64,000 nucleotides of DNA from Oleiagrimonas sp963817755 (GTDB lineage: Bacteria; Pseudomonadota; Gammaproteobacteria; Xanthomonadales; Rhodanobacteraceae), in the NCBI GenBank assembly GCA_963817755.1, contig CAWFPB010000001.1, positions 1-64,000 on the forward strand, written 5' to 3'. This document shows, piece after piece, positions 55,989 through 64,000 of the stretch. The position numbers and the translations under genes are program-made. The notes under the pieces were generated by a model, which saw nothing but the letters and a program-made list of their open reading frames with translations, did no database searches and had not been told where the DNA came from. The first letter of the stretch is position 1. Every line of letters begins with the position of its first letter.

Positions 55989-57926
55989 TCAGGCGGCGTT
56001 GCGCTGTCGCATCCACTGGATCAGCCCGCCGTCCAGCAGTACCTCGACCTGGCGCGGCGAGAGCCGGTGGCGCAGCGTCAGCGGGTCCTTGCCCTCGACG
56101 CGGGCTTGCAGGGTGTCGCCGTCCTGCAGCGCCGCGCGCAGGTCGTCCAGCACCAGCACGTCGCCGCTGTCCAGGCGCGCGGAGTCGTCCGCATCGGCGA
56201 ACTCCAGCGGCAGCACGCCGAAGTTGACCAGGTTCTGCCAGTGGATGCGCGCGTAGTCCTTCGCGACCACGGCGCGCAGGCCCAGGTGGCGCGGTGCCAG
56301 CGCGGCGTGCTCGCGCGAGGAGCCCTGGCCGTAGTTGGCGCCGCCGACGATGGCGTGGTCGCCGGTATCGCGGGCGCGGGTGGCGTAGCTCTCGTCGACC
56401 TGCTCGTAGACGAACTCGGCGATCTTCGGGATGTTGCTGCGGAACGGCAGCACGCGCGCGCCGGCCGGCATGATCTCGTCGGTGGAGATGTCGTCGCCGA
56501 CCTTCAGCAGCACCGGCAGCTCGAGCCGGTCCGGCAGCGCCTGGAAGTCCGGCAGCGAGGCGATGTTGGGTCCCTTGGCCAGTTCGATGTTGCGCGCCTG
56601 GGCACTGGGCAGCGGGGCGGCGATGTTGCGCGTGTCGATCACCGGGTCCTCGCTGTCGCGGATGTCCGGGTAGGGCATGTCCAGCGTGCGCGGGTCGGTG
56701 ATGGCGCCCTTGAGCGCCGAGGCGGTGGCGGTCTCCGGGCTGCACAGGAACACCGCGTCCTCGCGCGTGCCCGAGCGGCCGGGGAAGTTGCGCGGCGTGG
56801 TGCGCAGGCTGTTGCGGCCGCTGGCCGGGGCCTGGCCCATGCCGATGCAGCCGTTGCAGCCGGCCTGGTGCAGCCGCGCACCGGCCTCGATCAGGTGGAT
56901 CAGGTGGCCGTCGCGCATCAGCGTGGCCAGGATGCCGCGCGAGCTGGGGTTGATGTCGAACGAGACCTGGCCGTCCACGCTGCGCCCGTCGACCATGGCC
57001 GCGGCCATGGCGTAGTCGCGGTAGCCGGGATTGGCCGAGGAGCCGATGTAGGCCTGGTACAGCGGCTCGCCGTCCAGTTCGGTGACCGGCACCACGTTGC
57101 CGGGGCTGGACGGCTTGGCGATCAGCGGCTCGAGGCCGGACAGGTCGATGGTCTCGTGCACGTCGTAGTCGGCGCCCGCGTCGGCGACCAGCTCGCGCCA
57201 GTCGTCGCCGCGTCCGTGCGCGATCAGGAACCGGCGCGTGGCTTCGTCGGATGGGAACACCGTGGAGGTGGCGCCCAGTTCCGCGCCCATGTTGGCGATC
57301 ACGTGGCGGTCCATGGCCGAAAGATGTTCCAGGCCCGGTCCGTAGTACTCGATGATGCGGCCCACGCCGCCGTCCACGTCGTGGCGGCGCAGCATCTCCA
57401 GGATCACGTCCTTGGCCGAGACCCAGTCCGGCAGCTGGCCGGTGAGCTTGACGCCCCAGATCTCGGGCATCTTGGTGTACAGCGGCTCGCCGGCCATGGC
57501 CATGGCCACTTCCAGGCCGCCGGCGCCGATCGCCAGCATGCCCATGGAACCGGCCGCCGGCGTGTGGCTGTCCGAGCCCAGCAGGGTCTTGCCCGGCTTG
57601 CCGAAGTGCTGCATGTGCACGGCGTGCGAGATGCCGTTGCCGGGGCGCGAGAAGTGCACGCCGAAGCGCTGGCAGGCGCTTTGCAGGAACAGATGATCGT
57701 CCGGATTCTTGAAGTCTTCCTGGATCAGGTTGTGGTCGACGTACTGCGCGGACAGCTCGGTGCGGACCCGATCCAGGGCCATCGCCTCCAGCTCCAGCAT
57801 CACCAGGGTGCCGGTGGCGTCCTGGGTCAGGGTCTGGTCGATGGTCAGGGCGATTTCCTCGCCCGGCGTCATCGTGCCGTCGACGAGGTGGTCGCGGATG
57901 AGCTTGCGGGCCACGTTCAGTGCCAT
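55989..57926 (-). CDS. Aconitate hydratase (Aquifex-type)
   Basis: A 645-residue monomeric aconitase of the TIGR01342/Aquifex class; isomerises citrate to isocitrate. ALGSDSHTP-type and DPRTLDMPYPD-type segments mark the N-terminal half, with the swivel-domain motif GGANYGQGSSREHAAL near the C-terminus. Fe-S ligand motifs are GCNGCIG (Cys357 and Cys360). Where classic aconitases have IGSCTN, this has IGSSAN (Ser297), and an extra Cys395 (FLCSPETA) may provide the third ligand. AGGAGG precedes the ATG. It could act in the TCA cycle or the methylcitrate pathway, with no neighbours to decide. Confidence 0.9.
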   Translation of the reverse strand: MALNVARKLIRDHLVDGTMTPGEEIALTIDQTLTQDATGTLVMLELEAMALDRVRTELSAQYVDHNLIQEDFKNPDDHLFLQSACQRFGVHFSRPGNGISHAVHMQHFGKPGKTLLGSDSHTPAAGSMGMLAIGAGGLEVAMAMAGEPLYTKMPEIWGVKLTGQLPDWVSAKDVILEMLRRHDVDGGVGRIIEYYGPGLEHLSAMDRHVIANMGAELGATSTVFPSDEATRRFLIAHGRGDDWRELVADAGADYDVHETIDLSGLEPLIAKPSSPGNVVPVTELDGEPLYQAYIGSSANPGYRDYAMAAAMVDGRSVDGQVSFDINPSSRGILATLMRDGHLIHLIEAGARLHQAGCNGCIGMGQAPASGRNSLRTTPRNFPGRSGTREDAVFLCSPETATASALKGAITDPRTLDMPYPDIRDSEDPVIDTRNIAAPLPSAQARNIELAKGPNIASLPDFQALPDRLELPVLLKVGDDISTDEIMPAGARVLPFRSNIPKIAEFVYEQVDESYATRARDTGDHAIVGGANYGQGSSREHAALAPRHLGLRAVVAKDYARIHWQNLVNFGVLPLEFADADDSARLDSGDVLVLDDLRAALQDGDTLQARVEGKDPLTLRHRLSPRQVEVLLDGGLIQWMRQRNAA

Positions 57927-58022
57927 GCGTCGTCCTCCTGCGTGTGGGGGAATCGGCGCGGTCCGGTCGCGCCGGAGACCCACAAGCATACGCGGGGCAC
58001 CCCCAAGCTACGCTGAAGCGCC

Positions 58023-59117
58023 TCAGCTCCCGGACCCGAAAAGGTCGCTTTGCATCAGGTGGCTGTCGCTGTCGACGAAGCCGGACAGGCCTACCCCGAC
58101 CAGGCGGTAGCGGGTGGCGTCCGGCAACTCCACCCGACCGCGCAGCGCGCTGGCGATGTCGGCCAGCTCGCGCTCGGACCGCGGCGGCTGGGCCGGGGTC
58201 AGGCTGCGCGTCAGGTTGCGGAAGTCCGCGGTCTTGAGCTTGAGCACCACGGTGCGCGCCACGCGCGGGTGCTCGTCGTCGGTCTTGCGCTCGTAGGCGG
58301 ACCAGGTCTTGGCCGCCAGGCGGTGGATGTGCGGCTCCAACGCCTCCAGCGGCAGGTCCTCGGCAAAGGTGTCCTCGGAGGAAATCTGCTGCAGCATGCG
58401 CTCGTTGCTGACCGGCCGCTCGTCGATGCCGCGCGCCAGTTCGTACAGGCGTCCGCCCCAGCGGCCGAACCGCTGTTCCAACTCGGCACGCGGATGCGTG
58501 CGCAGCTCGCCCACGGTGCGGATGCCCAGCCGGGCCAGGCGCTGCTGCATGACCTTGCCCACGCCGGGGATCTTGCCCACGGCCAGCGGCGTCAGGAACG
58601 CCTCGACCCGGTTCGGCCGGATCACGAACTGGCCGTTCGGCTTGTTCCAGTCCGAGGCGATCTTGGCCAGGAACTTGTTCGGCGCAATGCCGGCCGAGGC
58701 GGTCAGCCGGGTTTCCTCGGCGATGGCGGCACGGATGGCCTCGGCGGTGGCGGTCGCCGAGGGCAGGCCGGAGCGGGCCTCGGTGACGTCCAGGTAGGCC
58801 TCGTCCAGCGACAGCGGCTCGATGCGGTCGGTGTGGCGCGCGAAGATCGCGTGGATCTGCCGCGAGACCGCCTTGTAGCGGACGAAGTCCGGGGCCACGA
58901 ACACCGCCTGCGGGCACAGCCGCTCGGCGCGCAGCGCCGGCATCGCCGAATGGATGCCGAACGTGCGCGCCTCGTAGCTGGCCGCGCACACCACCGAGCG
59001 CGCCCCGCGCCAGGCCACCACCACCGGCTTGCCCTTCAGCGCCGGATCGTCGCGCTGTTCCACCGACGCGTAGAACGCGTCCATGTCGACGTGGATGATC
59101 TTGCGCGGCGCGGCCAT
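58023..59117 (-). CDS. dinB: DNA polymerase IV
   Basis: Y-family translesion polymerase, 364 residues. The catalytic acidic residues are in DMDAFYASVEQ near the N-terminus and SLDEAYLDVT. Little-finger region present (QISSEDTFAED). The C-terminal beta-clamp-binding motif is QSDLFG. It follows the ECF module on the same strand (70 nt), though separate transcription is equally possible. No LexA box identified with confidence. Confidence 0.96.
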   Translation of the reverse strand: MAAPRKIIHVDMDAFYASVEQRDDPALKGKPVVVAWRGARSVVCAASYEARTFGIHSAMPALRAERLCPQAVFVAPDFVRYKAVSRQIHAIFARHTDRIEPLSLDEAYLDVTEARSGLPSATATAEAIRAAIAEETRLTASAGIAPNKFLAKIASDWNKPNGQFVIRPNRVEAFLTPLAVGKIPGVGKVMQQRLARLGIRTVGELRTHPRAELEQRFGRWGGRLYELARGIDERPVSNERMLQQISSEDTFAEDLPLEALEPHIHRLAAKTWSAYERKTDDEHPRVARTVVLKLKTADFRNLTRSLTPAQPPRSERELADIASALRGRVELPDATRYRLVGVGLSGFVDSDSHLMQSDLFGSGS

Positions 59118-59187
59118 GGTCGGGTGGGGACATGCGGACGATGCCCCGATTGTACGCAGGGCACGCGGTCCTGGCGGCAGGACGGGG

Positions 59188-59553
59188 TCAATGTGCGGAG
59201 TGGTGGTTGTCCGGTCCCGCGGTCGTCTGCACCAGATACAGGCGCACGTTGGCCTGGCCGCTGGGCAGGGACAGGGCCGCGCCATGCTCCACGCGCAGCC
59301 CGGTCTCGGATGCGGACGGTTGCATCGCAGCGCGCAGCGCCGAGGTCAGTGCGCGGGTGTGTTGCCAGTGCCGGATCGGCGCGGGCAGCAGGGCGGCCAG
59401 TGCCAGCGCCGGGACGGCCACCGCCACGGCCCAGCGCAGCACACGGCGGGAACGCCGGCGGCGCAATCCGGCCTCGGCGAGGCGTGCCCGCAGGCGCGCC
59501 GCGCCGCCGGGCGGCGGATCCAGTTCGGCCAGCAGGGATTGCAGCTCACGCAT
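59188..59553 (-). CDS. Predicted anti-sigma factor-like protein with one membrane helix
   Basis: A 121-residue protein: charged N-terminus (MRELQSLLAELDPPPGG, then an Arg-rich stretch RRRRSRRVLR), one helix (WAVAVAVPALALAALLP) and a C-terminal segment outside. It overlaps the end of the sigma factor gene by 8 nt. Likely a membrane anti-sigma protein. Family unrecognised. Confidence 0.62.
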   Translation of the reverse strand: MRELQSLLAELDPPPGGAARLRARLAEAGLRRRRSRRVLRWAVAVAVPALALAALLPAPIRHWQHTRALTSALRAAMQPSASETGLRVEHGAALSLPSGQANVRLYLVQTTAGPDNHHSAH

Positions 59554-60040
59554 CGTCGTTGACTCCCATCGATTGCTTCAGGCGCGCCATGGCCTGGTGC
59601 TTGCGCGAGGCCACGGTGCCGGCGGGGATGCCCAGCACCGTGGCGATCTCGGCGCCGCGCAGACCGCTGAATTGGGCCAGCAGCAGCACCTCGCGCGAGG
59701 CCGCCGGCAGCTCGGCCAGCGCCTGCCGCAGCCGGCGCACGGCGAGAAAATCCGATGCCCCGGAGTCGGCCGCGAGCGGCGCGACGTCGTCCAGCGAGCC
59801 GAACCGCCACAGCGTGCGCCAGCGCAGCCGGTTGCGCGCCAGGTTCAATGCCGTGGTCCAGACCAGCGCGTCCAGCCGGTCCGCGTCCACCCGGCCGCGC
59901 CGCGCCCAGATGCGCAGGTAGGCATCGTGGATCAGGTCCTGGCAGTCCTGGGCCTGCCACAGCATCCGGTAGAGCACGTTGTAGAGCGGTTTCTCCAGGC
60001 GCCGGTAGCTGGCATGGAGCGCGTCCTCGCGCAACGTCAT
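59546..60040 (-). CDS. ECF RNA polymerase sigma factor
   Basis: A 164-residue sigma factor. Region 2: VLYRMLWQAQDCQDLIHDAYLRIW. Region 4: LRGAEIATVLGIPAGTVASRKHQAM. Fused tightly in an operon with an upstream lipoprotein gene (12 nt) and the downstream probable anti-sigma gene (8-nt overlap). Target promoters not identifiable here. Confidence 0.92.
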   Translation of the reverse strand: MTLREDALHASYRRLEKPLYNVLYRMLWQAQDCQDLIHDAYLRIWARRGRVDADRLDALVWTTALNLARNRLRWRTLWRFGSLDDVAPLAADSGASDFLAVRRLRQALAELPAASREVLLLAQFSGLRGAEIATVLGIPAGTVASRKHQAMARLKQSMGVNDDA

Positions 60041-60052
60041 GCCTACGTCGCC

Positions 60053-60853
60053 TCAGTGCGCGGACACGGTGGCTTGATCCACTTGCACGACCAGCAGGTT
60101 CATCCGGATCCGGTCGCCGGAGTCCGGCTTTGCACCCGGGGTGCTGGGGCCCTGGGCCAGCACCAGGTAATGGCCGGAACGCACGATGGCATCGGTGTCC
60201 AGCAGGGGGAAGGTGCGTTTGGTCTGGTCCTGGTACTTGACGCCCAGGTCGATGAGACCGCCCGCGCTGGGCCCGGCATTGAATTCGAAAATGTGGTGGT
60301 GGCTGGTCATGATCCTGCCGCCGTGGTTGAAGGCGGCCTGGCTGGAAAAGCGGCTCACCGAGGACACGGCTTCCTCGAGCACGAAATGGCTGGGGCCCAG
60401 CGATGCGCGGATGCGCTTGAGCGTGGGCGCCAGCGGCTTGAGCGCTGCATCGTCCGGCCCAGCGCCCGCCTTGGCCTGCACGACCCAGAAGTGGACGTGG
60501 TACTGGTAGATCTTCGGCGCATCGGGCCGGGCGTTCTTCGCGTCCTCGGACAGGGTGCGAATAGTCGCTCGGATGGATCGCTGCAGGTCCTCGGGCGCCA
60601 GCACCATCACGGTGCCGGGAAAGGGCGAGGTCACGCGCATCCCGTTGTCGCGACCCTTGACGATGTTGCCCACTGTGTTGCCGGCCAGCACGCTGTGCAG
60701 GGCTTGGACCAGGTGCTGTGAATCCTGTGCCGGCACATGGTAAAGCTTGAGCTTCATGGCTGCCGCCTGTGTGGTGCCCGGCTGCGCGTGCTGGCAGGCG
60801 GCCAGGCCAAGGACGAGCACGGCGGCGGCGAGGGTGGCAACGAGCTTGTTCAT
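60053..60853 (-). CDS. Lipoprotein with secretin N-domain-like region, upstream of the ECF sigma factor
   Basis: A 266-residue predicted lipoprotein with lipobox LAAC (Cys20). After about residue 33 the pattern LKLYHVPAQDSQHLVQALHSVL, then NGMRVTSPFPGTVMVLAPEDLQRSIRATI, resembles the small alpha/beta N-domains of secretins and related proteins. The rest is beta-rich. I do not recognise a specific family. AGGGAG precedes the ATG. It is first in a three-gene transcript with sigma and anti-sigma, so it may be the envelope sensor or target of that module. Confidence 0.68.
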   Translation of the reverse strand: MNKLVATLAAAVLVLGLAACQHAQPGTTQAAAMKLKLYHVPAQDSQHLVQALHSVLAGNTVGNIVKGRDNGMRVTSPFPGTVMVLAPEDLQRSIRATIRTLSEDAKNARPDAPKIYQYHVHFWVVQAKAGAGPDDAALKPLAPTLKRIRASLGPSHFVLEEAVSSVSRFSSQAAFNHGGRIMTSHHHIFEFNAGPSAGGLIDLGVKYQDQTKRTFPLLDTDAIVRSGHYLVLAQGPSTPGAKPDSGDRIRMNLLVVQVDQATVSAH

Positions 60854-60965
60854 GATCAACTCCCTGGCAGGGCGGTGGACCCACCTTCCTCCATGTATAC
60901 ACGCGGGCGCGGATTTGTTTCATCCGGGTTCCAGCCGGGGCATGGGATCACCCGAGCGTGCGCCC

Positions 60966-60974
60966 TGCTATAAA
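60966..60974 (+). promoter_or_regulatory. Extended -10 promoter for the DUF6624-like gene
   Basis: TGCTATAAA: an extended TG followed by TATAAA (60969-60974), 33 nt before the ATG at 61008. No good -35, as is usual for extended -10 promoters. Confidence 0.5.
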
Positions 60975-61007
60975 GGATCATTCCCTGCTCGCTGGAGTGC
61001 TTGCTTG

Positions 61008-61760
61008 ATGCGTCGTGAAAAGAGACTCGTCGTGTTCCTGTCGCTGTCCACGCTGCTGCTGGCCACGACCGCCATCGCGTCCAAGCCGTCCGGGACCGGA
61101 TCCGACCCGATGGCGCAATGCCCGGCCTTCATGACCTGGTTGAAGGCGCATCATGCGCACGCGAAGCCGGCAACCCCGGTCAAGCCGTCCGACCCGGCCT
61201 TGCGCGCGACCCTGCTGGGCATGCTCAAGCGCGACCAGGCCGCGCGGCAGGCCGTGATCCGGGCGCAGGGCACGAAGCACCAGCAGGCCCCGTTGCGCAA
61301 GATGCTCGCGGTGGATGCGGCCAACCTCAGGCGCCTGGCGCCGATGCTCGACCGGCACGGTTTCCCGACGCCGGCCCGGGTGGGACGGGACGGTGTGCAG
61401 GCCGCCTTCATCCTGGTCCAGCACGCCGACCGCGATCCGGCCCTGCAGGCGCGCATGTTGCCGCAACTGGCGAAGCTGCGCGCGAAGGGGCTGGTGTCGG
61501 GCCAGGATCTCGCCCTGCTGACCGACCGCGTCTTGCACGCGCAGGGCAAGCCGCAACGCTACGGCACGCAATTCGGGCACGACAAGGCGCATCCCGACGT
61601 CATGGTGCCGCAGCCGATGCTCGATCCCGCCCATGTGGATGCGCGACGCGCCAAGCTCGGCCTGCCGCCGATCAAGGACTACGCCTGCGTGTTGTCGAAG
61701 GTGTACGGGATGCCGGTACGCGTGCCGGGCCCGCTCGGTCGGGCTGCCGCCAGGCACTGA
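61008..61760 (+). CDS. Exported DUF6624-family protein
   Basis: A 250-residue protein with a signal peptide (LVVFLSLSTLLLATTAIA, cleavage near residue 25). The mature part carries the DUF6624 pattern: DRHGFPTPARVGRDGVQAAF, LVQHADRDPALQ, LLTDRVLHAQGKPQRYGTQF, and VDARRAKLGLPPIKDYA. Function unknown. ATG 61008 is the start; the frame extends far upstream but without homology. Confidence 0.8.
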   Translation: MRREKRLVVFLSLSTLLLATTAIASKPSGTGSDPMAQCPAFMTWLKAHHAHAKPATPVKPSDPALRATLLGMLKRDQAARQAVIRAQGTKHQQAPLRKMLAVDAANLRRLAPMLDRHGFPTPARVGRDGVQAAFILVQHADRDPALQARMLPQLAKLRAKGLVSGQDLALLTDRVLHAQGKPQRYGTQFGHDKAHPDVMVPQPMLDPAHVDARRAKLGLPPIKDYACVLSKVYGMPVRVPGPLGRAAARH

Positions 61761-61773
61761 GGCCCTGCGGGCG

Positions 61774-62082
61774 TCAGTCGAGGATTTCGTGTGCCTGGTA
61801 CAGGCGCACCAGCGGTTCCATGTCGAGCAGGTAGCGGTCTTCCTCGTCCAGGTAGACCGCCTGTTCCGGGTCGCCGCCGGCCCAGGTTTGCATGGCGTCC
61901 ATGTCGCGCCAGAAGGTGACGACTTGGAATTCGCACTTGTCGCCCTGCTCGCGCTGCAGGATGTACGAGTGCAGCAGCCCCGCCGTGCCCTTCAGGCGCG
62001 GCACGGCCATTTCCTGCAGGTGTTCGCGGTAGGCGTCGGCCACGTCCAGGGACGTGATCCCACGCCAGATTCGGGCGATCAT
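61774..62082 (-). CDS. Antibiotic biosynthesis monooxygenase (ABM) domain protein
   Basis: A 102-residue single-domain protein of the ABM/dimeric alpha-beta barrel type (MIARIWRGITS; LLHSYILQREQGDKCEFQVVTFWRD; WAGGDPEQAVYLDEEDRYLLDME). Such proteins can be monooxygenases or heme-degrading enzymes; the substrate is not known. Convergent with the DUF6624-like gene. Confidence 0.8.
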   Translation of the reverse strand: MIARIWRGITSLDVADAYREHLQEMAVPRLKGTAGLLHSYILQREQGDKCEFQVVTFWRDMDAMQTWAGGDPEQAVYLDEEDRYLLDMEPLVRLYQAHEILD

Positions 62083-62228
62083 GGGGTGCTCCCGGCGACG
62101 GCACGAATGCGCAGCCTACCACCGGGCACCCGTGCCGCGGGTTAAGCTGACGTTGTCCGGGCGGCTGTCCACAGGCTTGCCGTTTCCGTGTAGGTTCTTC
62201 ATGGCATTCAATGGTTTGAGGGTTCGGC

Positions 62229-63050
62229 GTGCGAATAGTGGTGTTTGGCGCGAGCGGCATGGTCGGGCGCTACCTGCGGCCGCTGCTGTGCTCGGCAGGC
62301 GTGGAGGTGATCGCCGTCAGCCGCCGGACGCGGTCCGGTCAGGACGGCGCGGACTGGCGCCAGGGTGTCCTGCCTGATCGCGTGCCCGCGCTGCCGCCCT
62401 GCGATGCGATCGTCAGCCTCGGGCCGCTCGACCACTTTGCGGCCTGGCTGGCGCAGGCAACGCCGGCGGGCAGCCCGCGCATCGTGGCACTGTCGTCGAT
62501 GAGCGCCGTGAGCAAGCGCGCGGCGCCCTTGGCTGCCGAGCGTGCGCTTTCCGAACGCCTGCGCGCGGCCGAGGCCCTCCTGGCCGATACCTGTCGCCGA
62601 CGCGGCCAGGCATGGACGGTGCTGCGCGCCACGCTGATCTACGGTGACGGCAGCGACCGCAGTTTCACCCCCCTGGCGAAGCGGGCCCAGCGCTGGCGCG
62701 TGTTCCCGCTGCCGGCCGGGCGCGGACTGCGCCAGCCGGTGCATGCCCGCGACCTGGCCGCGGCGGTGTTCGCGGCGCTCAAGGGTGGTGCCGACGGTTG
62801 CGTGCTGGAGGCGGGCGGCGGCGAGCGCCTGGACGCACGGCACATGTTCGCGCGGGTGCGCGCCGGTCTGCCGCACTGGACCGTGCCGCTGCCGGTGCCG
62901 CGACCGGTCCTGTGGCTGGCGGCGCGGTTGCATCCGCGCTTGCGCGGCGCGATCTCGCGGCTGGATGAGGACCTGGTCGCGGACAACCGCGAGCTGGAGC
63001 GGCGCCTGGGCGTGCGGCCGGGACCGTTCCGGCCCGACCGCGAAACCTGA
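62229..63050 (+). CDS. NAD(P)-dependent epimerase/dehydratase-like (SDR) protein
   Basis: A 273-residue extended-SDR-like protein with the Rossmann motif GASGMVGRYL at 7-16. A catalytic YxxxK is not obvious; the region around TLIYGDGSDRSF is the equivalent segment. The C-terminal part is Arg-rich. Possibly a sugar-nucleotide enzyme or an atypical reductase. Starts at GTG 62229 with GAGGG upstream. Flanked by unrelated small genes. Confidence 0.78.
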   Translation: MRIVVFGASGMVGRYLRPLLCSAGVEVIAVSRRTRSGQDGADWRQGVLPDRVPALPPCDAIVSLGPLDHFAAWLAQATPAGSPRIVALSSMSAVSKRAAPLAAERALSERLRAAEALLADTCRRRGQAWTVLRATLIYGDGSDRSFTPLAKRAQRWRVFPLPAGRGLRQPVHARDLAAAVFAALKGGADGCVLEAGGGERLDARHMFARVRAGLPHWTVPLPVPRPVLWLAARLHPRLRGAISRLDEDLVADNRELERRLGVRPGPFRPDRET

Positions 63051-63057
63051 ATGGCCG

Positions 63058-63471
63058 TCAGCGCGAGAAGCCGGCCAGCGGAATCAGTGCCAGGATCGCG
63101 ATCACGCCCACGCACAGGCAGGCGTTGCCGAGGGTGATGCGGTGGCCGTCGCCGCGCGGCACCAGCCGCCACAGCAGCGCCACGCCAAGCAGCATGTCGA
63201 CGAGCACCGCGCCGCGGATCCAGCCCGAGGCCAGCAGCGCGTGGCCGCCCCCCACTGCGTCCCGGCCGCCGATCAGGATCAGCGCCACGGTGGCGGCGGT
63301 AGCGGCCAGGGCCCACAGCAGGCAGGCCAGGTAGACGCGGTTGAACGGCACCGGGCAGCGCGTGACCTTGCGCAGCAGGCCCCAGCAGACCAGGGCCATC
63401 AGCAGCGCCAGGACGCTGTCGGCGAGGATCGCGTAGACCAGCGAGGAGCTGATCGCCAGCAGGGAACTCAT
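63058..63471 (-). CDS. Integral membrane protein of unknown function (four helices)
   Basis: A 137-residue protein with four predicted helices (LVYAILADSVLALLMALVCWGLL; LACLLWALAATAATVALILIGG; GAVLVDMLLGVALLWRL; CLCVGVIAILALIPLAGF). No family recognised. It is preceded on the same strand by the DUF962-like gene, 49 nt apart. Confidence 0.6.
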   Translation of the reverse strand: MSSLLAISSSLVYAILADSVLALLMALVCWGLLRKVTRCPVPFNRVYLACLLWALAATAATVALILIGGRDAVGGGHALLASGWIRGAVLVDMLLGVALLWRLVPRGDGHRITLGNACLCVGVIAILALIPLAGFSR

Positions 63472-63520
63472 GGCATCGACCGTGCGGGAAAACGGCTATT
63501 GTGCCGCATCCGGGTCGCGC

Positions 63521-63985
63521 TCAATACCGCAGCCCGACGCGATGCATGATCTTGCCCAGCAGCCAGGCCGGGCCGACCAGCAGGTAGGTCAGGTCGGTCA
63601 GGAATGACGGCTTGTGGCCCTCGATCTTGTGGCCGACGAACTGGCCGATCCAGGCCAGTACGAACAGCACACCCGCCAGCCACCCCAGCCGGGCCGGGCC
63701 CAGCGCCTGATAGGCCGCGTGCGAAAGCAGCGCCAAGAGCACGAACACCACCGCCATGCCCAGGCCGATGGTGCGCGAGGTGCGGTAGTAGAACAGGAAC
63801 GACAGGAACATCGCGAGCACCGCCCACGACCCCTGGCGCACGAACTGCGGCGGCACCGGGATGATCCACAGCGCGGCGATCACGCACCACAGGATGGTCG
63901 GCACGCAGATCCAGTGGATCAGGCGGTTGGTCGCGTTGCGGTGGTCCTGGCTGTAGGCGTCGAACCATTGCTGGGCGGTGCGCAT
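63521..63985 (-). CDS. DUF962/Mpo1-like membrane protein
   Basis: A 154-residue membrane protein of the YGL010w/Mpo1 (DUF962) family, members of which act in 2-hydroxy fatty acid alpha-oxidation in yeast. Marks are the N-terminal HRNATNRLIHWICVP, and the C-terminal GHKIEGHKPSFLTDLTYLL, with the conserved His residues of the family. Four helices. The ATG is 15 nt from the window edge and is preceded by GAGGGG, so the gene is complete. Confidence 0.85.
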   Translation of the reverse strand: MRTAQQWFDAYSQDHRNATNRLIHWICVPTILWCVIAALWIIPVPPQFVRQGSWAVLAMFLSFLFYYRTSRTIGLGMAVVFVLLALLSHAAYQALGPARLGWLAGVLFVLAWIGQFVGHKIEGHKPSFLTDLTYLLVGPAWLLGKIMHRVGLRY

Positions 63986-64000
63986 GTCGGGGTCCCCTCG

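Overview
The window comes from a GC-rich gammaproteobacterium. The 16S/23S type, the mreBCD-PBP2-rodA cluster, the Grx4-type glutaredoxin fusion and the lipoyl-E3 fusion all fit the Xanthomonadales, most likely Rhodanobacteraceae (Rhodanobacter/Frateuria/Dyella group). Genus is a guess from the rRNA and proteins. Nearly everything is chromosomal housekeeping sequence. I see no integrase, transposase, phage gene or CRISPR array.

Layout. 1-5430: one complete rRNA operon (16S, tRNA-Ile(GAT), tRNA-Ala(TGC), 23S, 5S, intrinsic terminator), with boxA-like sites and long RNase III-type processing stems. 5553-8593: glpD-glpK, aerobic glycerol catabolism. 8604-13127 (minus strand): a three-gene accessory cassette encoding a TIR-TM-TPR protein, a 141-residue protein of unknown function, and a protein with an N-terminal SLOG-like Rossmann domain and four C-terminal membrane segments. 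This is the best candidate in the window for an undescribed NAD/nucleotide-signalling or defence system. 13284-14222: a PfkB-family kinase. 14504-20095: mreB-mreC-mreD-mrdA-rodA, the elongasome. 20201-27694: mixed genes, namely an exported beta-barrel candidate, a DUF1232 protein, a glycerophosphodiesterase separated from an upstream signal peptide by one in-frame TGA, a glutaredoxin/A-type/rhodanese fusion, an SGNH hydrolase, an AlaA-like aminotransferase, rsgA and a small lipoprotein.

27897-32486: a trimeric autotransporter (YadA-like), followed by an ECF-type sigma factor and a membrane Ser/Thr kinase with a TPR-like C-terminus. 32682-37866: maeB and aceE, with a short G-rich heptamer repeat inserted in frame in aceE. 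38157-47390: small exported proteins, an esterase, an MFS exporter, a zinc alcohol dehydrogenase, a ferritin-like protein, a UspA protein and a TrmH-family methyltransferase. 47525-52812: mscS-like, aceF, a second mscS-like gene and lpd; the pyruvate dehydrogenase E2 and E3 genes are separate from aceE and interleaved with mechanosensitive channels. 52837-54354: MASE1-GGDEF diguanylate cyclase. 54479-55479 and 59188-60853: two ECF sigma/anti-sigma modules, the second with an upstream lipoprotein and with dinB downstream. 55989-57926: an Aquifex-type aconitase. 61008-63985: small conserved proteins (DUF6624-like, ABM monooxygenase, NAD-binding epimerase, two membrane proteins including a DUF962/Mpo1-like one).

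The metabolic genes fit together as carbon flow from glycerol (glpD/glpK, GDPD) and malate (maeB) to pyruvate, acetyl-CoA (aceE/aceF/lpd) and the TCA cycle (aconitase). Several convergent or terminal gene junctions carry strong GC-rich hairpins without a U-tract. Starts were chosen from ribosome-binding sites, overlaps and family lengths, and several are earlier or later than the longest open frame.
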